Assembly: GCF_032118995.1 (NCBI RefSeq)
Contig: NC_092657.1
Span: forward strand, 7,255,391 to 7,319,390
Direction: 5' to 3'
Length of the DNA: 64,000 bases
DNA from: Asterias amurensis
Taxonomy: Eukaryota; Echinodermata; Asteroidea; Forcipulatida; Asteriidae
Shown here piece by piece: positions 10,599-20,137 of this stretch (positions are counted from its first letter, which is position 1; each line of letters opens with the position of its first letter). Under the pieces are notes generated by a model. That model was not told where the DNA came from, searched no databases, and saw only the letters and a program-made list of their open reading frames with translations. The position numbers and the translations under genes were made by a program.

Positions 10599-13037
10599 TT
10601 ATTTTATTGGTGGCTCTGAAGCCCGGGCCATTTCCATACATTCAGTGGCTAACTCTGGAAGTTTCCCCCTTGCCGACTTCAAGCAGATCAGTCTGTCTGA
10701 ATACTTCTTCACACCATTGGTGAAATCTCCCAAGCTTCTCTCTGATAGTCTCATAAATTCTCTGGTGATCTGTTTTGAAAATGAGAACGAGGTTGGACTT
10801 GTATTATTTCAAGCAGCACATATACCCTAAATCTGCAAATCAAATGCAAGACACACACACACACACCTTTGATACATCAATCAAAACTTACCTCTTGCTC
10901 ATTGAATAAAATCGGATAGGTGTCCTTGATAGATGCCACCGACTTATTCTTAACAACTATTTCTTGACGTCTGTCAGCGAAGGTACTGTCCATTCTTGAT
11001 GTTATTAGTTCCTGGTCACGTTTGTCTTTTTTCAGTTGGCTCTGTCTCTAAATAAGAATAAAGTAAAGACAACCATTACTTAATAATATTTTCATTGTTA
11101 CAAAATACCACATCATCCATAAATTCTACTCATTATATTGGTCCAGAGTGTGTCACCAAATAAAAAGACAAAATGTAATTGTAAGTAGTAAAGTATAACT
11201 GGAACTTTACATAACAACTATGGACTGCAGGTGCATATACACTGAGGTGGAAGAACTGCCTAGAGATGAACAAAAGAAAGGGTAGAAACTAGAAAGTCAA
11301 GGTACAATGTAGGAAGCGAGAACAAGATTTTTAAGTATCCGAGTTGGTGGTAGGAAAAAGAAAACAGGCAAGTAAATGGGTTCATTGTGTCAGCAGTTTG
11401 GTGCAAAGTAAGAGGTATAAGGAGGAGTGAAGTTGTTGAAAAAAATATAAATATATATAGTTCCCACTGGTTCAAACAATCCAACAATAATATTGGGGAA
11501 AAAAATACCCAATGCAAAATACAGTTACACCGTTGCGAACAATACTATTAACAAAATGCCCTGCATAATATGTACTGTACCTGGAGTTGCTTGATGAATT
11601 GTTGTATTGTATCGTCACTGTCAGCTGCACTCCTTTCAGGTAGAAAATGAACTAGTCCCCATACATTTTTCACAGCACTCTTGCCACTTGGTGTAGCTGA
11701 TGAGGCAGCAAGACGTTTAACAACTTGTGGTTGATCTCTGTCTCCACGCTTCCTGGAATTTTAAAATTTGTCCTTTATACGTTGATGCCACATGTACTAA
11801 ATGATACAAAATGAAAAACAAACATGTTATTTTGGAGTTGTAACAGAAAAGATAAGTACCAACCATGTCATGACAGCTTTTTGGGTAATCAATCCTCTCT
11901 ATTAAGGCACAGTGAAAAACAAGATGGAGATCTTAAGCTTAAATCTGCTATGATTGAAAAGCCTGTTAGATGTTTTTGTAAAGGGAAAACCAGCAGCATT
12001 GGACAGTAAACATAATTTATGGCTTTTCCTTAATACGCTGGCTTTGTTCTGCCAAACACATTCTAAATGCATGAGACCAATTTCCATCACGATTTATTCC
12101 ATACACTATTTTGTTATAGATCTTGACATACATTTATGTCACAAATAAAAAAAATGCTGAAGGTCATGCTATTTTTCTATTTATCTAGAACCCACCAAAT
12201 GTAATCTTTTTAATTACATAGACATGGGTAACCCAAGAGACTTCACAGCAAGCTTTTGCAATACTTACCACTGTATCTGTATATTTCAATCCCTCCGTCA
12301 AGTGTGGGTAATCTTGCAAAATTGAACGAGCGATGATGTTGTACTGTGTTGTCCAGGTAGCTATTTTTCAAGTAAACAATATGGAAACCAGTTTTCATAC
12401 AAGATTGCTTGCTTACCAGGGCCCAATTTCATAAAGCGGCTAAGCGCACAAGTTCGCAAAGCACAGAAAAATGTTACTCAGCAGATGGAGGTTACCAGTC
12501 AAAATGCCATGTAACTGGTTCCCCGCAATTGTTTTACTTACTTTGAATAAATTTCAAGCAATATGTAATGCTTAAAAGCTCTAAGAAAATTGGGCAAAGG
12601 GCAATGACTTAATCATTCTTCACTTAGTAGAGGGTTAGAGCCAAAGTTCTGCAGTAAGCCGGGTATCGTGAAGTACACACCATACACAAGTGAACATTCC
12701 ATACTAACCCATGAAATATACTTACATTTATACATAAGCACCTATTTTTGGCTTATAGTAAGCAGCACCGTAAAACTGAGCACAGATTTACATACAAGTT
12801 TCTTAAAATCTAGTCAAAAAAATCTCTCCCCTATATAAAATCAGACTACCATTTTGACACCCCCCCCCCCTTGCTACAATTTTTTTTTTTACAATGTGAT
12901 CGCACACTTTTATACATCTTTGGACAATTTGTGACCCCACAACTGAATTTAAAGTTACGTTCTGTTGTGTGTACAAGGTCATAATGTTTCAACATACACT
13001 TGAATTGACGGGTAGTGTGTATGTACAATGGCTGCAT
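10599..13037 (-). CDS. Spliced zinc-finger protein with SAMD3-like C-terminal region
   Basis: At least five minus-strand exons are visible: N-terminal exon within 12846-13037 (its 3' limit is uncertain), then 12269-12360, 11581-11748, 10892-11047 and 10599-10769 (stop TAA). Exons 3-5 and their joins are all phase 0, each bounded by AG and GT, with no internal stop. The first exon encodes a C2H2-like motif (HYDLVHTTERNFKFSCGV, then CPKMYKSVRSHCKKKNC). Later exons contain WTTQYNIIARSILQDYPHL, NVWGLVHFLPE and RMDSTFADRRQEIV, then EFMRLSERSLGDF. From memory this order resembles multicopy uncharacterised animal proteins annotated as sterile alpha motif domain-containing protein 3-like; the function is unknown. 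A middle exon between 12360 and 12846 may be missing from my model. The gene lies wholly inside the TIR element, which suggests it is element cargo or the element's own gene. Confidence 0.55.
12420..12600. repeat. Partial GGGCCCAATTTCATA repeat
   Basis: Begins GGGCCCAATTTCATAAAGCG and contains GCTAAGCGCA and the reduced complement AAATTGGGC near 12588. The same family of short palindromic repeats, with GGGCCCAATTTCAT outer ends and AAGCA/TGCTT interiors, occurs at about 27153-27399, 31453-31684, 31757-31945, 43476-44097 and 45851-46108. Confidence 0.5.
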
Positions 13038-13720
13038 TTAAAAACTGGTACTGTACGGGGCTGGGCCATTTTTTGAATGAAATGCTCAGCCTTGTCAGCC
13101 TAAATGTTAAATAAAAACATCCCCGTAATTAACTTATTAAATAATAAGCATAACGTCATGAACGTTAGCTGTGGCAATGACAATGCAAGACTGCATGAAT
13201 GCCTTGTGTGTGTCCATCCGGAAGGCTAGCTCCCGATCGAATCCTACCGATCGTACCCAGGATATTTTGTTTGTCTCCCACCACTTCTACTCTAACATGT
13301 CTAAACGCTAGGCCTACTCAACACCACATAACAATTACATGTTTTTTCATAACTTACAAAAAGTGCAATTTGACTCCACCGACAATCAAGTAGTTTGAGT
13401 TACAGCAATGACATTGGCAATGACTTTCTTCTTATCATCGGAAATCCAAGATGTCAACCAACATAGCAACGAACGTACGTCTGGATACCGCTGCCAGCTC
13501 TCATTGCTAGATTAGGTATAGAGTTAGTGACCAGACCACTACGGCTACTGCGCGCGCGCGAAATTTCTGACAAAAGTTCACTAACTTTGCAAGCCCGCCA
13601 ATACGACTCTGGGCCGGAGCCAAAATGACTCTGATTGTAGTCCAATTGACCCTTAATGAGAGTAAAATGTTGTTTACTCTGCGTACAGAGTAATTCGACT
13701 CCAATATGGATATGAGTGTA

Positions 13721-13835
13721 TTGTGTACCTAATCATACCTCATACTATATGTCTTGTTTTAATTTTGACATAAATGTACGCTATTGTATTATTGTTTTGT
13801 ATGACAACATTGAAATAAATGTACTGAATGATTAA
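13721..13835 (+). pseudogene. LINE 3' UTR, distal part
   Basis: AT-rich sequence after the TIR element, ending near TTGAAATAAATG. It continues the 3' UTR of the LINE fragment at 8855-9840 and shows that the 9842-13720 element inserted later. Confidence 0.45.
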
Positions 13836-13922
13836 TTTCAGCGAATGTTGCGAAGACGGTCATTCGCCTTGACATTCGCCTCGAACAAGTGGCCAGAGCG
13901 AGAACCGCCCCGGTATTTATAG

Positions 13923-14127
13923 TGTAGTATAGCACTTGGCTATTGGTTGGGCCCTGAGTCTAGGCTGGATAAAAGTGTAGAGGACGAAACGTCTTACAGG
14001 GTTAGCAGCTGGCTCAAGACTGCCTCGTGGCTGGCCCACTCGCTCAGTCCAGCCACTGACACGCTTGGGTGACTTTATTGTATTCCAATCGTAATGTCTA
14101 TACAACATAATAATGTACATCACTACA
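13923..14127 (-). repeat. 3' LTR
   Basis: 205 bp, about 97% identical to the LTR at 21092-21294. On the plus strand it starts TGTAGTATAGCACTTGGC and ends ACATCACTACA. On the coding strand the word ACAATAAAG gives an AATAAA polyadenylation signal. Confidence 0.9.
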
Positions 14128-14138
14128 CTCCTCCCCGG
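14128..14138 (-). other. Polypurine tract
   Basis: Directly inside the 3' LTR the coding strand reads CGGGGAGGAG up to the LTR start, as expected for the primer of plus-strand cDNA synthesis. A long A tract lies just upstream (coding strand). Confidence 0.7.
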
Positions 14139-14941
14139 GCATATTTTTTTTTTTTTTTTGAGAGAGAGGGAGGGTGTCAAAAATTCAAAAAATAATATCA
14201 CATTAAACGTACATTTTTAAGGAGAAAACAGAATGCAAATTCAAACACAAGTTCAGTGGAACACCTATTGCAAAAAACATGTCTAATCTTCTCGCCTCAA
14301 AAATTCCAAAAGTATATCACAATAAATGTACACTGTATAAGTAGAAACAGCATGACAATAAATAAAAAATTTGCGGAACACCTACTGAAAAACATGTCTA
14401 CTTCTTCTTTAGTGTTCCTTCTTTTCTAACAATCTGGTTAGAAAGAGAAAAATTTGCGGAACACCTACTGAAAAACATGTCTACTTCTTCTTTAGTGTTC
14501 CTTCTTTCTAACAATCTGGTTAGAAAGAGAAAACAGAAAATCCAAATAAAATTTATTTTAAATTGGCTTGGGGTCATGACTTGACCTCGTTTTCATCTGA
14601 CAAGATATACATTGTAGATCTAATGAAACAAAACAGTGCAACAAAATATAATGTCTAATGCAACATGTATACAGTTTATAACACATCACTTTACATAGAC
14701 CGGTCGGTCTGCCCACCTTGAGGACAGAGCAAAATAACGGGGAAACGTTTATCTTTTTCGTTTCCGAACGTTAATTTAAAGTTTAAGCATTTAAGCTTCC
14801 AAAATGCGTTACGTCACATCAAAATTATGTTTTCTTTAAACACTGAGGTGAATCTTAACTATTCTTAACGCTTTTATCGTGAAAATGTAGTTTTAAAAGA
14901 AAGTCCAATATGTAGATTATGTTTCCCAAAACTAGGGGACT
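14139..14941 (-). other. LTR element 3' untranslated region
   Basis: About 800 bp without an ORF between the TatD stop and the polypurine tract. It holds tandem copies of a unit of about 82 bp with TGCGGAACACCTACTG and CTAACAATCTGGTTAGAAAG (about 14372-14455 and 14455-14533), plus a diverged copy near 14258. CTAACAATCTGGTTAG is itself a small hairpin. Confidence 0.7.
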
Positions 14942-16012
14942 TTAGAAGAACGTCACCCCGTAGAGGAGCTCGGTATTTTGCCTGGTTTTATGCAACACTT
15001 CTGCAACAGTGATCCCCCTGATTTTTGCAACCTCCTCGGCGACGTGTTTTGCCATTGTAGGGATGCTGAACCTGGCCGGCGTAGGTGGAAAGTATGGTGC
15101 GTCCGTCTCCAGTAGCAGCCGGTCCAACGGGATGTTCAAGGCTACGTCCCTTGGGCCGGGGCTGCCTAAACCAACTGCATTTGTTAGGCCCACGCAGAGA
15201 TTTGGAAACGAATCGAACCACACTTTAGCCCCTTCCCAGTCGTTCATGTAGCAGTGGAGATGGATTCTCCACATTCTGGGAAGGGTCTGCCTCACAATTT
15301 TGAAGCAGTCCGGTTCAGCATCTCTACAATGCAATACTACTGGTAGGTTGGAGTTGACTGCCAATACTAGTAGCTTCTTGAAGACAGCTTGCTGCTTCTC
15401 CTTGTACCGGTAGTAACTGCCCGAGTAGTCAAGGCCAATCTCACCAAGAGCGCAGACATTTGAAGTGTCCAGCACATGCCGGATCAAAAGCTCTGCGTCC
15501 TTGGTGAAATTGTGAGCGTTCTTCGGATGGTATCCGACTGCAGCATGCACCCCGGTACTCTCAATCAACGCTTTCTGACTTTCCCATTTGCTCAGACTGG
15601 CCTCATCGCAAAATACTGTGATGCATCCTTTGAAGCCTGGTTCGACGAAGCGGCGTTGCTCCAAGAACCCATCGAGTGAGCCAGTGTAGCCGGAAACGCG
15701 GAAGAGCCTATCCAGATGGCAGTGTGAATCCACAAACTCTGAAGAGTAACTAAGGGGTGATGAAATATGGGGCGGGGTCCAGGAGAGGAGGCGCTGTAGC
15801 GTCCGCCAATGGAAAAGTGACGAGACGCGTGTGGGGTCTTCCAAGTTCCGCTGATGTATCTTTGGTAGGCCCATGTAGCTGTCGTAGCTGTCCCAAACGG
15901 TCAGTTCTTCTACTGGGAAGGATGACTGTTGGTCGCCCAACCTATAGTGGGAGACTAACTGCATCAGGTCTTTGGTGTGGTTTAGCCTCAACTTCCTGGA
16001 TAGGTTCTTCAA
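14942..16012 (-). CDS. TatD-family metal-dependent nuclease domain (pol C-terminus)
   Basis: 356-codon frame. Residues ~93-356 are a complete TatD DNase (PF01026 type; TATDN-like): the HxH pair in DSHCHLD (H97, H99), GEIGLDY (E191), VVLHCRD (H228), HLHCY (H253) and LLETDAPYF (D304). All metal ligands are intact, as is the C-terminal helix region (IRGITVAEVLHKTRQNT). TatD enzymes are Mg-dependent DNases. Residues 1-92 are a linker with no clear motif. The frame starts at TTG, has no early ATG, and overlaps the RNase H frame by 71 nt in another phase, so it was probably translated as part of the Pol polyprotein before a frameshift. It occupies the integrase position, and no integrase is seen elsewhere. 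Whether the domain works in the retrotransposition cycle or is captured cargo is inference. Confidence 0.85.
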   Translation of the reverse strand: MKNLSRKLRLNHTKDLMQLVSHYRLGDQQSSFPVEELTVWDSYDSYMGLPKIHQRNLEDPTRVSSLFHWRTLQRLLSWTPPHISSPLSYSSEFVDSHCHLDRLFRVSGYTGSLDGFLEQRRFVEPGFKGCITVFCDEASLSKWESQKALIESTGVHAAVGYHPKNAHNFTKDAELLIRHVLDTSNVCALGEIGLDYSGSYYRYKEKQQAVFKKLLVLAVNSNLPVVLHCRDAEPDCFKIVRQTLPRMWRIHLHCYMNDWEGAKVWFDSFPNLCVGLTNAVGLGSPGPRDVALNIPLDRLLLETDAPYFPPTPARFSIPTMAKHVAEEVAKIRGITVAEVLHKTRQNTELLYGVTFF

Positions 16013-16500
16013 TCCATCGCGCTAACATGCCTGATATAAGTTTGAAGCGCATCAGCCATGCAAGGCTTCCGTGATCTGTTCTAACGTAAAACTTTTTACC
16101 GAGCAGATAATGACGAAACTGTCTGGTAAAGCGAACAATAGCTAGCAATTCCTTGCGCGTTGTGCAGTATTTTCGCTGCGCGGGGGAAAGCACATAACTG
16201 CCATAGCCAATCACACGTTCTGTCCCATCCTGTACCTGGAGCAGTTCTGCTCCAATAGCTATGTCTGACGCATCTGTGTCTAGAATGAATGGTTCATCAC
16301 AATTACTACGAGGGAACGCTAACACTGGACTAGTGGTGAGTATATTAATAAGCTTATGAAAAACTTCCATATGTCCTTCATGCCACACCCATCTCGAGTT
16401 TTTCTTAGTTAAGTCATAGAGTGGACTGACAACTTGTGCACAGTTCTTGATGTGTGCACGATGGTAATTAACAAACCCTAAGAACCTCTCAACATCGTAC
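15942..16500 (-). pseudogene. RT connection and RNase H of the LTR element
   Basis: Continuation of pol after a frameshift near 16500. The minus strand reads ERFLGFVNYHRAHIKN, then RNase H motifs: LDTDASDIAIGAEL (first Asp), YCTTRKELLAIVRFTRQF (Glu) and YVRTDHGSLAWLM (Asp). It is in the same frame as the protease-RT ORF, so the two indels around the middle part compensate each other. The end (PHQRPDAVSLPL) looks like a shortened version of the usual H-x-NADALSR close of the domain, after which the TatD frame takes over. Confidence 0.8.
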
Positions 16501-16782
16501 AGGCCAATTTCGCAGGGTCTCTATGCTGTTGGGGTTTGGGGAAACGCCCTCACTGCTAATTTGTTTGCCAAGAAATATCACCTTTCGTTTGAAAAGCTGA
16601 CACTTTTTTGCTTTCAACTTTAGGTCATGTGAACGAAACCGCTCAAAAACAGTCATGAGATTTTTCATAGAGTCTTCAAAACTCTTGCCGAGAATGATAA
16701 TATCATCTTTATCACCTCTTCCCATTCCAAACCTCTCAATATCAGGGACATGGCACGTTGAAAAGTAGCAGGGGCATTGCAT
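16489..16782 (-). pseudogene. RT C-terminal palm/thumb, shifted frame
   Basis: The frame contains KDDIIILGKSFEDSMKNL and KLKAKKCQLFKRKVIFLG, the sequence that normally follows the RT catalytic YxDD. The switch from the upstream ORF occurs at about 16708-16713, directly before the two aspartates, so the catalytic motif is broken in this copy. The return shift is near 16500. Confidence 0.8.
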
Positions 16783-18380
16783 AAGCCAAAGGGCATTCTA
16801 CGATATTCAAATAATCCGTATTTAGTGATAAATGCAGTTTTATTCATGTCATCTTCGGACAACTCGATCTGGTAGTAGCCACTACTCATGTCTAAAGTAC
16901 TAAAAAATACCGTGCCCTCGAGGACGTCCAGACATTCTTCGATATTTGGAAGCGGGAATGCGTCTTTACTTGTCAAATTATTGAGTGTTCTATAGTCTAT
17001 GCAATACCGGACTTTACCGTCTTTCTTTCGGACCAATACCGGGGGCGACGCCCATGCCGATGAGGAGGGCTGTATAACATGCGATTCGAGCAAAGTATCC
17101 AAGTGTGCCTTTTCCTCCTTCTCAAAACCTAGTGGGGTTCGGCGCATCTTTTGGCGAACAGGTTTTGCATCCCCAGTATCGATTTGGTGCTTAATGGCGG
17201 AAAATCTTCCTAGGTCACTATCGTCTGTTGAAAACACGTCAGCATATTTTGTTAGAATACACGCTAATTCCTTAGATTGATCACTAGACAGATGTTCACA
17301 CGACTTTTTCCATAACGCGGTTATGTGGGGTGGGGTCTTTGTTATCTGACGCAAGGTTTTGGAATGGGTACTTACGGGCGCGCAGGGTGAAGTTTGTGTG
17401 TTGTTATTTTCTTGCGCTAGTTCCATTTGGAGGTTTCCCAGCAAACACCGGTCTGCCTCCCCATGCAAGTTAATATTGTCGCTCGTTGGAGATATACATT
17501 CTTGTGATTGTTCCATGTGGAGGTTTCCCAGCAAACACCGGTCTGCCTCCACATGCAAGTTATTGTCACTTAATGGATATATACATTCCGGGTCCACTTC
17601 CTCGCCTCTACCAACCACATGCCCTCTCATTAAGCGAATGTACGAACTACTTTCATTGCGGAGGCACAGGATTCCCTGCTTTGTAGTTGGGTCGTTCTGA
17701 TGAACTAGACTATGCGGAATTAGAATACCTTTATGGTTAATTTCCGGGCCATGAATTATATATGTCTTATTTGATGAATGAGAAAATTCGACTTTAGCGT
17801 TCACTAGGCTGTGAGGGGGAACGATGGTTTTTCTTTGAATTGTCACCCTTTGAACTGAGTATTTCTCATTTTTGTTTTTTCTCATGTGTGCCTGGACGCT
17901 ACAACCATCCAGATTCAATGTGTCGTTATTTAGGTCAATAACGCCGGAATATGTTTTGAGAAAGTCTAATCCCAATATAACGGTGTCTTCAATAGGGGCA
18001 TTGACAAAATTCCATTTGAAGCTGCGATTACCTAAATACAGGCTTACCCGCTTCATTTTATGTGCAAGCATGGTGCTGGTTTTGTCGGCACCCTTTAAAA
18101 TTAATGGCTCTTCGACAAGGGCTGCATGTCCAATTTTATTGGTAATTTCATTGTTCAATATCGACACTTGTGCTGCGGTGTCCACCACAGCGTAAGTGCA
18201 GACCCCTTCGACTTGAATTGGAACGACGAGAGTTATACCGGGATTAGTTGAAAATTTAACTTCCTGAAGTGCAGCTACGGGAACATTTGTTTTGCAGGGG
18301 GTTTGTTCTAATTTTGAGTTATGATGGCCCAGAGTTATTTTAACCTGGACTGGTTGTAGGCCGGTGCAACCAGTCTGCAT
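16665..18380 (-). CDS. LTR element protease and N-terminal reverse transcriptase
   Basis: 571 codons from ATG at 18380, overlapping the gag stop in TAATG. An aspartic protease lies at residues ~55-145, with AVVDTAAQVSIL as the active site (D67; DTA rather than the common DTG/DSG) and VILGLDFL as the second conserved block. Residues ~260-330 hold a duplicated unit of about 33 residues containing EADRCLLGNL twice. The RT spans ~395-571: YCIDYRTLNN, FFSTLDMSSGYYQIEL (catalytic D497) and RRMPFGLCNAPATFQR. The reading then shifts at the YxDD motif and the ORF ends on an unrelated tail. The RT fold and block order are those of Ty3/gypsy elements. This copy cannot make a full RT without a frameshift. 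Confidence 0.85.
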   Translation of the reverse strand: MQTGCTGLQPVQVKITLGHHNSKLEQTPCKTNVPVAALQEVKFSTNPGITLVVPIQVEGVCTYAVVDTAAQVSILNNEITNKIGHAALVEEPLILKGADKTSTMLAHKMKRVSLYLGNRSFKWNFVNAPIEDTVILGLDFLKTYSGVIDLNNDTLNLDGCSVQAHMRKNKNEKYSVQRVTIQRKTIVPPHSLVNAKVEFSHSSNKTYIIHGPEINHKGILIPHSLVHQNDPTTKQGILCLRNESSSYIRLMRGHVVGRGEEVDPECIYPLSDNNLHVEADRCLLGNLHMEQSQECISPTSDNINLHGEADRCLLGNLQMELAQENNNTQTSPCAPVSTHSKTLRQITKTPPHITALWKKSCEHLSSDQSKELACILTKYADVFSTDDSDLGRFSAIKHQIDTGDAKPVRQKMRRTPLGFEKEEKAHLDTLLESHVIQPSSSAWASPPVLVRKKDGKVRYCIDYRTLNNLTSKDAFPLPNIEECLDVLEGTVFFSTLDMSSGYYQIELSEDDMNKTAFITKYGLFEYRRMPFGLCNAPATFQRAMSLILRGLEWEEVIKMILSFSARVLKTL

Positions 18381-20137
18381 TAGTTTAAAGACGCGTTGTT
18401 GAATCTTCGTGACGGTGAAGGTGAGCGCGGTCTAGCATTATGAGGGCAATCTCGGGAAAAGTGACCAATCGCATTGCACGTAAAGCACCGTGATTGTCTC
18501 CCGGGTGAGGGGGGAGGCGATTGGGCGCGGCGTGGGGAGAAACTACGTGTGTTTGTGGCAGGGTTGCCTGATTTGTCTGGTAAGCGGGTAATAGGGCTGC
18601 TGTATTCAGGCTGTGGTTTTTGTGGACCTGATTGTGGTCGGGGACCCTTTAAGCAAGTTACTAATTCGCGAACGTTTTTGTTTAGATCTGACCAATCAAG
18701 ATGAACATCCAATTGATCCGGCCCAGTTTGTTTTACTTGAATTTGTTTAACCGCAGGTGGTTCTGTCGGGCCGAAAGAGACATGCCTTACTCTTGACCTT
18801 CCCTGACGGGCTAGCAGTTTATGGTTATGGGTCGCAGTTTGAGTATATTGGACCGCCTGATTGAGTGTTTGGGGGTCCCTAAAGAGAGCCATTTCGGCAG
18901 CGTCGGCGTCTAAACATCCTCGCAAAAATGCTTCCCTAGCTAATGTTTCGAATACATCTGTTTGCGCTGTGGGGAATGCCCGCGTTGTTAACTGACGCAC
19001 CCGCTGCCCAAATTCTTCAAGGGATTCCTCATCTCTTTGTCTTATGGACGACAGTTCGGAACGGCTTATTATAGGGTCTTTTGTTTTCCCAAACATTGTT
19101 AGAAGGTGTTCCCTACTTTGGTCGTAGTTCCCCTTAATGTCCGCTTTCAACCAAGCGAAAGCATCAAGCGCCTTGCCTGTCAGTGCCCCGACTAACTGCA
19201 AGAGTTTTATATCGTCATCCCAATTACAACAACCAGCTATAATTTCAAATTTGGTCAGGAATGCATGGAAATCACTGGACCCATCGTAGTATGAAATTTT
19301 AGGCAAGGATGACAGAGGGTGGGTTGAGTTTGATTGTTTTGGTAATGTTGGCGAGGTCGCGTGTTGGGGCGGGCTAACGGAATGCTTGTCTTTTTGTTCT
19401 ACATAGGCCTTGTCTGCGCTCGCCTTTTGAGGGGGAGCTTGTTTTTGTGTAGGTAATTGTGGCTTAATGTCTACTCCTAGGCCAATGACCGCAGGTTTTT
19501 GTTCCATTGTGTCACCGAATGGAATTTGGGCACCCAGAGATTCGGCATTGTAAGGGGCGAATGCACTTGCTCCTTTGTCACTTTGAATTGACCCCATAAT
19601 GTGTGTTGGCAAAGGTGGCGCTTTATCATCGATTACTTTCAACGTTGCATCAATCAATTTATCCCCCGTTTTCTCTACAGGTTTCCCTGTAGTACTTATG
19701 GCTGGATTTGGGAGTTTAGAAAACAGATCTTCAATTGTCTTCTGGAACGCAGCATTATTGTCGTACATTTTTTCAACAATTGAGGCGATTCCCCCTATGC
19801 TTGAATGAACGGAATGCGTAACTTGTGATGTGTTAGCCTCCACCACCTTTGTCAATACACCAATATGCTGGGATAGGGCATCCAATGAAGTAATTATTTT
19901 ATCTAGTTTGTCTGTTTCTACCGGTTCATTTTGAGGTATGGGGGTGTCCATTGTTATTAAGTTCTTGTCCAGCAACTCATTTAATTTTGTTTGCAACTGG
20001 GGGGTTTCATGAAAATCGTCTAATTTGACCACGCCCTTGATGTCCCTGACTGCTACAATTGCCTGGGCAAATTTTACACCGATCCCAGGAAGGGCGGTGA
20101 GTTCTTTCACCGGGGCAGTATTTATGTTTACTGGCAT
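18380..20137 (-). CDS. Gag with N-terminal helix-hairpin-helix domain
   Basis: 585 codons from a true ATG (20137). Residues ~2-35 match the ComEA-type helix-hairpin-helix signature (NINTAPVKELTALPGIG, then A-x2-I-x3-R), a non-specific DNA-binding fold not usual in Gag. A coiled or linker region follows (to ~260), then a Ty3-type capsid region (YYDGSSDFHAFLTKFE, LQLVGALTGKALDAFAWL and QRDEESLEEFGQRVRQL), and a C-terminal CCHC zinc knuckle CFTCNAIGHFSRDC (C551-C564) in a basic Ser/Pro/Arg-rich tail. The ORF is intact. It ends at TAA in TAATG, where the last A starts pol, so pol could be reached by termination-reinitiation or by frameshifting. Confidence 0.9.
   Translation of the reverse strand: MPVNINTAPVKELTALPGIGVKFAQAIVAVRDIKGVVKLDDFHETPQLQTKLNELLDKNLITMDTPIPQNEPVETDKLDKIITSLDALSQHIGVLTKVVEANTSQVTHSVHSSIGGIASIVEKMYDNNAAFQKTIEDLFSKLPNPAISTTGKPVEKTGDKLIDATLKVIDDKAPPLPTHIMGSIQSDKGASAFAPYNAESLGAQIPFGDTMEQKPAVIGLGVDIKPQLPTQKQAPPQKASADKAYVEQKDKHSVSPPQHATSPTLPKQSNSTHPLSSLPKISYYDGSSDFHAFLTKFEIIAGCCNWDDDIKLLQLVGALTGKALDAFAWLKADIKGNYDQSREHLLTMFGKTKDPIISRSELSSIRQRDEESLEEFGQRVRQLTTRAFPTAQTDVFETLAREAFLRGCLDADAAEMALFRDPQTLNQAVQYTQTATHNHKLLARQGRSRVRHVSFGPTEPPAVKQIQVKQTGPDQLDVHLDWSDLNKNVRELVTCLKGPRPQSGPQKPQPEYSSPITRLPDKSGNPATNTRSFSPRRAQSPPPSPGRQSRCFTCNAIGHFSRDCPHNARPRSPSPSRRFNNASLN

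Larger units (their letters stand above)
9842..13720. mobile_element. 3.9-kb TIR element carrying a spliced zinc-finger gene
   Basis: Inverted ends TACACTCATATCC (9842-9854) and GGATATGAGTGTA (13708-13720) enclose 3879 bp. Next to both ends lie many subterminal copies of GAGTC/GACTC (for example 9860-10070 and 13600-13705), a pattern typical of transposase-binding regions in several DNA transposon superfamilies. The element sits inside a LINE 3' UTR, which gives both flanks. I could not find a convincing target-site duplication. The only gene I see inside is on the minus strand (10599-13037). No DDE transposase is recognisable, so the element could be non-autonomous with a captured gene, or could use an enzyme I do not recognise. 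Confidence 0.6.

Noticed and set aside
13913-13922. Target-site duplication of the LTR element
   Set aside because: The flanks TATTTATAG (left) and TATTCGATA (right) share only a few bases; not a convincing duplication.
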